In this document: positions 60,192 to 64,000 of the stretch, piece after piece
Numbering within the stretch: the first letter of the stretch is position 1
How the letters are laid out: every line of letters begins with the position of its first letter
Source of the DNA: Flavobacteriaceae bacterium PS02336
GTDB lineage: Bacteria > Bacteroidota > Bacteroidia > Flavobacteriales > Flavobacteriaceae
Length of the DNA: 64,000 nucleotides
Direction: 5' to 3'
Assembly (NCBI GenBank): GCA_029960065.1
Contig: JASCOF010000004.1
Coordinates: 310,001-374,000, forward strand
The notes under the pieces: model-generated
Database searches by the model: none
What the model was told of the DNA's origin: nothing
The model's input: only the letters and a program-made list of their open reading frames with translations
Translations under genes and position numbers: made by a program

Positions 60192-60722
60192 TTATTCTTG
60201 TGTAGATTTGCTTTTAAAAAATGCTGCGAAAATTAATCCGAAAATGGCACTGATAACGATAGCAAAAACAGATCCCTTTAATAGTTCAAAAGTAGAGTAC
60301 GGACTGCTTTCTTTCATTTTAGCAACTGCTTCGTTGATACCTGAAGCTGGAGCGCCAAATTTCTGCATCATATTTACAGTATATTTGATCATGATCTCGT
60401 TTAAAGTTTCTTTTGCACCAGGATCAATAACGTTAAATAGTACAATATTAAAAGTAGTAGAAATCAAAATTCCGATTACTGCAGCTATAAAATAAGTGGT
60501 AAAAGCATCTTTGAAAGGAAAAACACCGTTTAATTCTCTCTTGGTTTTAGAAAGTAAAATAATGCTGATCGTAAGGCTTATTACAATTCCGATAATCCCC
60601 ATCCACCATGCGGTAAAGAGATTTAAATCAATAGCATAAATTGTTGCTGTGAACAAAGCAGATGCAATTCCAATCATTACACCATATGTAATACCATTCT
60701 TTTTTATAACTTCATTAATCAT
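60192..60722 (-). CDS. DUF4199 membrane protein
   Basis: A 176-residue protein with four hydrophobic segments (TYGVMIGIASALFTATIYAI, WMGIIGIVISLTISIILL, TYFIAAVIGILISTTFNIVL, FAIVISAIFGLIFAAFF), the DUF4199 arrangement. Function is unknown. The ATG at 60722 was chosen over a start at 60752 because the first helix then begins after a short charged stretch (MINEVIKKNG). It is translationally close to the GT2 gene (8 bp). Confidence 0.85.
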   Translation of the reverse strand: MINEVIKKNGITYGVMIGIASALFTATIYAIDLNLFTAWWMGIIGIVISLTISIILLSKTKRELNGVFPFKDAFTTYFIAAVIGILISTTFNIVLFNVIDPGAKETLNEIMIKYTVNMMQKFGAPASGINEAVAKMKESSPYSTFELLKGSVFAIVISAIFGLIFAAFFKSKSTQE

Positions 60723-60825
60723 ATTTCTATATGTTTTAAAATTAATCCACAAATATAGTAATTCCCACTATAATCGGAGATAAAAAAAGCTTTTCGAAAT
60801 AAACTAAAAAAAAGTGAGTTAAGTA

Positions 60826-60855
60826 TTTGTTTATTAAAAAAGAATTGTAAATTTG
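60826..60855 (+). promoter_or_regulatory. Promoter of rpmE2
   Basis: TTTG (60826-60829), an 18-bp spacer and TAAATTTG (60848-60855) match the -33/-7 consensus closely. The leader to the rpmE2 ATG is about 110 nt and contains a short open frame at 60922-60963. Confidence 0.82.
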
Positions 60856-60921
60856 CACACTCAAAAATAATTAAATTTTTAAAACAAAAAGAGTATTAGT
60901 TGTTTACACCTTTTTCTAACC

Positions 60922-60963
60922 ATGAAAAAGCTTCAAAATAAAAATACTCCAAACAATAAATAA
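60922..60963 (+). CDS. Possible 13-codon leader peptide of rpmE2
   Basis: An ATG-initiated frame encodes MKKLQNKNTPNNK and ends TAA, 9 bp before the rpmE2 ATG, within its 5' leader. The composition is Lys/Asn-rich, like much A-rich leader sequence, so it may be chance. Its position just before the ribosomal protein start would allow translational coupling. No recognised L31 leader structure is visible. Confidence 0.3.
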   Translation: MKKLQNKNTPNNK

Positions 60964-60972
60964 AAAGAAAAG

Positions 60973-61227
60973 ATGAAAAAAGGAATTCACCCAGAAAATT
61001 ACAGATTAGTTGCATTTAAAGACATGTCAAATGATGACGTTTTTATCACTAAATCTACTGCAGATACAAAAGAAACAATTGAAGTTGACGGAGTTGAGTA
61101 TCCAGTTGTAAAAATGGAGATTTCTAGAACATCTCACCCTTTTTATACTGGTAAATCTAAACTTATCGATACTGCAGGACGTATTGATAAATTCAAAACT
61201 AAATACGCTAAACACGCTAAAAAATAA
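60973..61227 (+). CDS. rpmE2: Ribosomal protein L31, type B
   Basis: An 84-residue L31 with the family start MKKGIHPENYRLVAFKDMSN, then HPFYTGKSKLIDTAGRIDKF. It has no cysteine and therefore does not bind zinc, the type B form usually made under zinc limitation in bacteria that have both forms. A promoter, a leader of about 110 nt with a small open frame, and a terminator at 61251-61277 make a monocistronic unit. Confidence 0.97.
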   Translation: MKKGIHPENYRLVAFKDMSNDDVFITKSTADTKETIEVDGVEYPVVKMEISRTSHPFYTGKSKLIDTAGRIDKFKTKYAKHAKK

Positions 61228-61250
61228 TAGCTGTTTAAAATTATACAAAA

Positions 61251-61277
61251 GCCTTCCAGATTTGGAAGGCTTTTTTT
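61251..61277 (+). terminator. Intrinsic terminator of rpmE2
   Basis: GCCTTCCA and TGGAAGGC form an 8-bp stem around GATT, followed by seven T, 23 bp after the stop. Confidence 0.92.
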
Positions 61278-61291
61278 ATGGAATTGTAAAA

Positions 61292-61436
61292 TTTAACCGC
61301 AAAGTGCGCAAAGATTTTTAGCTGACATTTTGTTCAGAAAACACAAAGTTCGCAAAGCTGCATCTATGCAAAGCTTTGCGAACTTTACTTTTTATAAAAA
61401 CTTAATAATATAAACTTTGCGCACTTTGCGGTTAAA
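61292..61436. repeat. Nested inverted repeat of 8-bp phased units
   Basis: Exact 22-bp arms at 61292-61313 and 61415-61436 (containing ACCGCAAAGTGCGCAAAG) enclose a second inverted pair, AAGTTCGCAAAGC at 61346-61358 with its complement at 61373-61385. Within arms, units such as CCGCAAAG and TGCGCAAA repeat every 8 bp. The whole 145 bp can fold as one long hairpin. It lies in the gap between rpmE2 and the GlmU-family gene. Confidence 0.8.
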
Positions 61437-61528
61437 TAATTGTCAATATTAAAAATGTGTTAGCCAAAAAAAGCAATTATTTTCTTATTTTGAATGAGAG
61501 TACTTTTAATCAAACGCATAAATATTTG

Positions 61529-61536
61529 TAACTTTG
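61529..61536 (+). promoter_or_regulatory. -7 element of the GlmU-family gene
   Basis: TAACTTTG ends 44 bp before the ATG at 61581. This argues for the ATG at 61581 rather than an in-frame upstream start at 61494. No clear -33 TTG is seen. Confidence 0.55.
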
Positions 61537-61580
61537 GGGCAGGTAACCAAATCAATATTTTAACAAACACTCAATTATTT

Positions 61581-62756
61581 ATGAACTACATTCTTTTCGA
61601 CGGACCCGTTCGGAATGCTTTATTACCCTTTACTTTTACAAGGCCGGTGGCTGATATTTTGGTTGGAATTATGACTATTCGTCAAAAATGGGAAAGACGT
61701 TTAGGTTCTACAATTACCACAATAACCGAAGAATATTTATCAGAGAAATTTCCGATGGTTGAAATGGAAGAAAATGTTATGATCAATGCAGCGTATTTGC
61801 CAAATGATACTCTTGCGGAGATGGTTTCTAATTTGACCGAAAATCAAGCCATATTTAAAGGTGAAGATGTAATAGCATTTTTTGCAAGCGAAAATCAAGA
61901 GGAAGTCGATTTTGATACTTATGAAATTATTCAGTACAACGGCGACTGTATCACTATCGAGCATACTTGGGATATTTTTTCTAAAAATGATGCGGCAATC
62001 CGTCAAGATTTTGCTTATTTGACAGAAGACAGAAAATCACAGCCTATTCCTAAAAGTGTTAATGTTATTGCTCCCGAAAATATTTTTATCGAGGAAGGCG
62101 CAAAATTAGAATTCGTTACCTTAAACGCTTCTAATGGGCCTATATACATAGGGAAAAATACAGAGATTATGGAAGGAACTGCAATTCGCGGGCCTTTTGC
62201 TTTATGCGAAAATGCAATGGTAAAAATGTCTGCTAAGGTTTATGGTGCAACAACTGTTGGGCCTGGATCTAGAATAGGCGGAGAGGTTAAAAACTCAGTT
62301 CTTTTTGCTAATTCGAATAAAGGGCATGAAGGATTTTTAGGTGATTCGGTTTTAGGTGAATGGTGTAATATTGGAGCAGATTCTAATAATTCGAATCTAA
62401 AAAACAATTACGAAGAAGTAAAATTGTGGAGCTATGAAACAGAAGGTTTTGCAAAAACAGGACTTCAGTTCTGCGGCTTAATGATGGGAGATCATAGTAA
62501 GTGCGGAATCAACACAATGTTCAATACAGGAACTGTTGTTGGAGTTAGTGCCAATATTTTTGGCTCTGGATTTCCAAGAAATTTTGTTCCGAGTTTTTCT
62601 TGGGGCGGTGCCGCAGGATTTACGACTTATGTAACGAAAAAAGCTTTTGAAACAGCAAGACTGGTGATGAGTCGAAGAAATATTGAATTTGATGCAATCG
62701 AAGAAGCGATTATGGAGCACATTTTTGAAGAAACTAAAAAATGGAGAAAAGACTAA
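61581..62756 (+). CDS. GlmU-family sugar nucleotidyltransferase-like protein
   Basis: A 391-residue two-domain protein: an N-terminal nucleotidyltransferase-like part (YILFDGPVRNALLPFTFTRP, LVGIMTIRQKWE) and a left-handed beta-helix (GPIYIGKNTEIMEGTAIRG, VKMSAKVYGATTVGPGSRIG, CGINTMFNTGTVVGVSANIF), the layout of the Bacteroidota GlmU-like family. The usual pyrophosphorylase motif LAAGxGTRM is absent from the N-terminus, so it may have a different or lost nucleotidyltransferase activity. The beta-helix suggests a trimeric acyl- or acetyltransferase-like fold. Confidence 0.85.
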   Translation: MNYILFDGPVRNALLPFTFTRPVADILVGIMTIRQKWERRLGSTITTITEEYLSEKFPMVEMEENVMINAAYLPNDTLAEMVSNLTENQAIFKGEDVIAFFASENQEEVDFDTYEIIQYNGDCITIEHTWDIFSKNDAAIRQDFAYLTEDRKSQPIPKSVNVIAPENIFIEEGAKLEFVTLNASNGPIYIGKNTEIMEGTAIRGPFALCENAMVKMSAKVYGATTVGPGSRIGGEVKNSVLFANSNKGHEGFLGDSVLGEWCNIGADSNNSNLKNNYEEVKLWSYETEGFAKTGLQFCGLMMGDHSKCGINTMFNTGTVVGVSANIFGSGFPRNFVPSFSWGGAAGFTTYVTKKAFETARLVMSRRNIEFDAIEEAIMEHIFEETKKWRKD

Positions 62757-62898
62757 TTAGATAATTAGTTAATTTGAAAATTAGATAATTATAGCAAACC
62801 CGACAGGTTTTTTAAACCTATCGGGTTTTGTTGTTTTAATGTTTTGAGAATTTTCTAATTGACACATTTTCTCATCGACACATTTTCTAATTTTACTT
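62757..62898. repeat. 8-bp phased inverted arrays with a terminator between
   Basis: Octamers TTAGATAA, TTAGTTAA, TTTGAAAA, TTAGATAA and TTATAGCA run 62757-62796 directly from the GlmU-family stop. The terminator hairpin at 62797-62827 follows, then units TTTTCTAA, TTGACACA, TTTTCTCA, TCGACACA, TTTTCTAA and TTTTACTT at 62851-62898, of the opposite polarity. Confidence 0.78.
62797..62827. terminator. Hairpin terminator after the GlmU-family gene
   Basis: AACCCGACAGGTTT (62797-62810) pairs with AAACCTATCGGGTT (62814-62827), with one weak position and a following T-rich stretch. It may serve both convergent genes. Confidence 0.75.
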
Positions 62899-63340
62899 AT
62901 TTATCAATCTTAATAAAATCTTCTTTTAAGTTGAATTTTAGTTCTAAACCATTGGTTAGTTTTGTTTCGTAACCAGAAGTTCCAATTTCTATTTTGGTTA
63001 CTTTTTCTTTAGGAAAATTTGTTTTTATGTAAGACGCAATTTTTTTCGGGATAATAGATTTTGGAATTTTATCATTACCGCCATCCACTTCTTTCCAATT
63101 TCCTTTCTTGTCAAATTCTATTTCAAGCTTATTGTCAAATTTTACTTTGTATTCTGTAGAAAGGATTTCTTTGTCTTGCAATATATAACTTGGTTTTTTT
63201 GATCCAAAATGGGTTTTCAAAAAAGTTTGGGCATTTGCAGGTAAAGCTTCTTTTTTAATTACAGTTTTTTGAGCATTTGCTGCAAATCCAAAGATTAATC
63301 CTGCAAGTAAGCAAACGGTCAGTTTTAATTTCGTTCTCAT
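62897..63340 (-). CDS. PepSY-like periplasmic protein
   Basis: A signal peptide (to FAANAQ, ~23) precedes about 120 residues with two copies of a short alpha-beta unit: LPANAQTFLKTHFGSKKPSY then EYKVKFDNKLEIEFDKKGNW, and IPKKIASYIKTNFPKEKVTK then YETKLTNGLELKFNLKED. This is the PepSY-like (PF11396-type) pattern of small Bacteroidota periplasmic proteins. Function is unknown. Its stop lies at the edge of an 8-bp phased array, and another array (63447-63508) lies upstream of its start. Confidence 0.85.
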   Translation of the reverse strand: MRTKLKLTVCLLAGLIFGFAANAQKTVIKKEALPANAQTFLKTHFGSKKPSYILQDKEILSTEYKVKFDNKLEIEFDKKGNWKEVDGGNDKIPKSIIPKKIASYIKTNFPKEKVTKIEIGTSGYETKLTNGLELKFNLKEDFIKIDK

Positions 63341-63446
63341 GTTTTACTGATTTTAAAGTTATAGTACAAGTTAAGGTTAAAATTTTGAAATATTAAAAAA
63401 CCATTTGAGTTTCGTTCCTTGCGATTAGGGCATTTTTAGTCAGTAG

Positions 63447-63508
63447 ATTATCTAATTGGCACATTTCCAAAATTATCTAATTATCAAATTGGCACATTAT
63501 CTAATTAA
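63447..63508. repeat. 8-bp phased repeat array
   Basis: Units TTATCTAA, TTGGCACA, TTTCCAAA, then after one extra base TTATCTAA, TTATCAAA, TTGGCACA and TTATCTAA follow each other. The sequence type matches 62851-62898 on the other side of the PepSY-like gene. It ends next to the -7 box of the ABC-F gene, and one TTGGCACA unit supplies its -33 TTG. Confidence 0.75.
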
Positions 63509-63519
63509 ATCTATCTTTG
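63489..63519 (+). promoter_or_regulatory. Promoter of the ABC-F gene
   Basis: TTG (63489-63491), a 20-bp spacer and TATCTTTG (63512-63519) match the consensus. The -33 element is inside the phased repeat array. The -7 box is 64 bp before the ATG. Confidence 0.72.
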
Positions 63520-63583
63520 CAGCACGAAAAAAATGGGTAGTCGGAGAAACGATTAACCGATTAAACAAAATTCACAAAAACAA

Positions 63584-64000
63584 ATGATTACAGTTAACGA
63601 TATTTCGGTTCAGTTTGGTGGAACTACACTTTTTAGCGATGTTTCTTTTGCTATCAATGAAAATGATAAAATTGCCCTAATGGGGAAAAATGGTGCGGGA
63701 AAATCTACCCTTTTAAAAATAATTGCTGGTGTAAACAAACCTTCAACTGGAAGTATTTCTGCTCCAAGAGAAGCTGTGATTGCATACTTGCCACAGCATT
63801 TGCTTACCGAAGATGGTGCAACTGTTATGGAAGAAGCTTCTAAAGCTTTTAGTGAGATTTTTAAAATGAAATCTGAAATAGACGAAATCAATGAACAATT
63901 GACGGTTCGTACTGATTATGAAAGTGATGAATACATGAAATTAATCGAAAGAGTTTCGGACTTAAGCGAGAAATTTTATGCTATTGAAGAAGTGAATTAT
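63584..64000 (+). CDS. ABC-F family ATP-binding protein (partial at window edge)
   Basis: The frame from the ATG at 63584 is open to the end of the window (139 codons). It reads MITVNDISVQFGGTTLFSDV with Walker A GKNGAGKSTLLKI, then the Q-loop region AYLPQHLL and the start of a helical insert rich in Glu and Lys. Lack of any membrane domain and this N-terminal pattern are those of ABC-F proteins (Uup/EttA group), which act on the ribosome in translation. The signature, second ATPase domain and linker lie outside the window, so the subfamily cannot be decided. Confidence 0.88.
   Translation, partial: MITVNDISVQFGGTTLFSDVSFAINENDKIALMGKNGAGKSTLLKIIAGVNKPSTGSISAPREAVIAYLPQHLLTEDGATVMEEASKAFSEIFKMKSEIDEINEQLTVRTDYESDEYMKLIERVSDLSEKFYAIEEVNY

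Noticed and set aside
63610..63891. 93-codon minus-strand frame at the right edge
   Set aside because: It is antisense to the ABC-F gene, whose Walker A motif lies on the plus strand.

Overview
The window reads as ordinary chromosome of a low-GC Bacteroidota species, most probably Flavobacterium or a close relative. Evidence: a hybrid two-component regulator beside a SusC/SusD pair, many Bacteroidota families (DUF4249, DUF4290, DUF5686, DUF4199, START-like), zinc-free type B ribosomal protein L31, a 6S-Flavo-like RNA between zapA and rny, few Shine-Dalgarno sequences, and repeated promoters of the Bacteroidota type TTG-N18-20-TAnnTTTG. No transposase, prophage, CRISPR array or rRNA operon was seen.

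Layout. 1-12.1 kb: a polysaccharide utilisation locus (PUL) with the end of a hybrid two-component regulator, SusC, SusD, a GH10 enzyme with an altered glycone-binding site, a PKD-bearing surface lipoprotein, an agarase-like clan-A hydrolase and a GH2 enzyme carrying the uronate-recognition N-x-K-G motif. 12.2-18.3 kb: a DUF6624 protein, then a cell-surface signalling operon on the minus strand (ECF sigma factor, a 69-residue protein, FecR-like anti-sigma factor, TonB receptor with signalling domain, DUF4249 lipoprotein). 18.6-24.3 kb: a very large DUF2339 membrane protein, an SDR oxidoreductase with its probable Crp/Fnr-family regulator, and tRNA-Met. 24.4-32.3 kb: START-like protein, class IV aminotransferase, YqgE, HU, fmt, recQ, a P-loop NTPase, an unrecognised protein and an esterase. 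32.7-39.5 kb: DUF493, DUF4290, murA, a cation diffusion facilitator, DUF5686 and aroQ. 39.6-44.0 kb: six small outer-membrane beta-barrel genes, four of them near-identical transcription units in tandem. 44.1-49.1 kb: Xer recombinase, PAS histidine kinase, then the zapB-like/zapA/6S-like RNA/rny operon. 49.3-64 kb: M23 peptidase and TonB receptor, EF-hand-like lipoprotein, DUF2971, MsbA-like exporter, phosphohexomutase, GT2, DUF4199, rpmE2, GlmU-family protein, PepSY-like protein and the start of an ABC-F protein.

How genes work together. The regulator at the left edge probably senses a glycan fragment and switches on the SusCD uptake pair and three hydrolases. The sigma/FecR/receptor operon has every part of a FecA-type trans-envelope signalling circuit. 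The Crp/Fnr gene and the adjacent SDR gene each have the same 16-bp palindrome upstream, which looks like a small autoregulated module.

The most unusual non-coding signal is a set of intergenic elements made of 7-, 8- or 9-bp phased units, placed as inverted pairs around terminators or other hairpins, with unrelated unit sequences at different loci but the same architecture. A second class consists of 13-nt mini-hairpins whose stems differ between copies while base pairing is kept.
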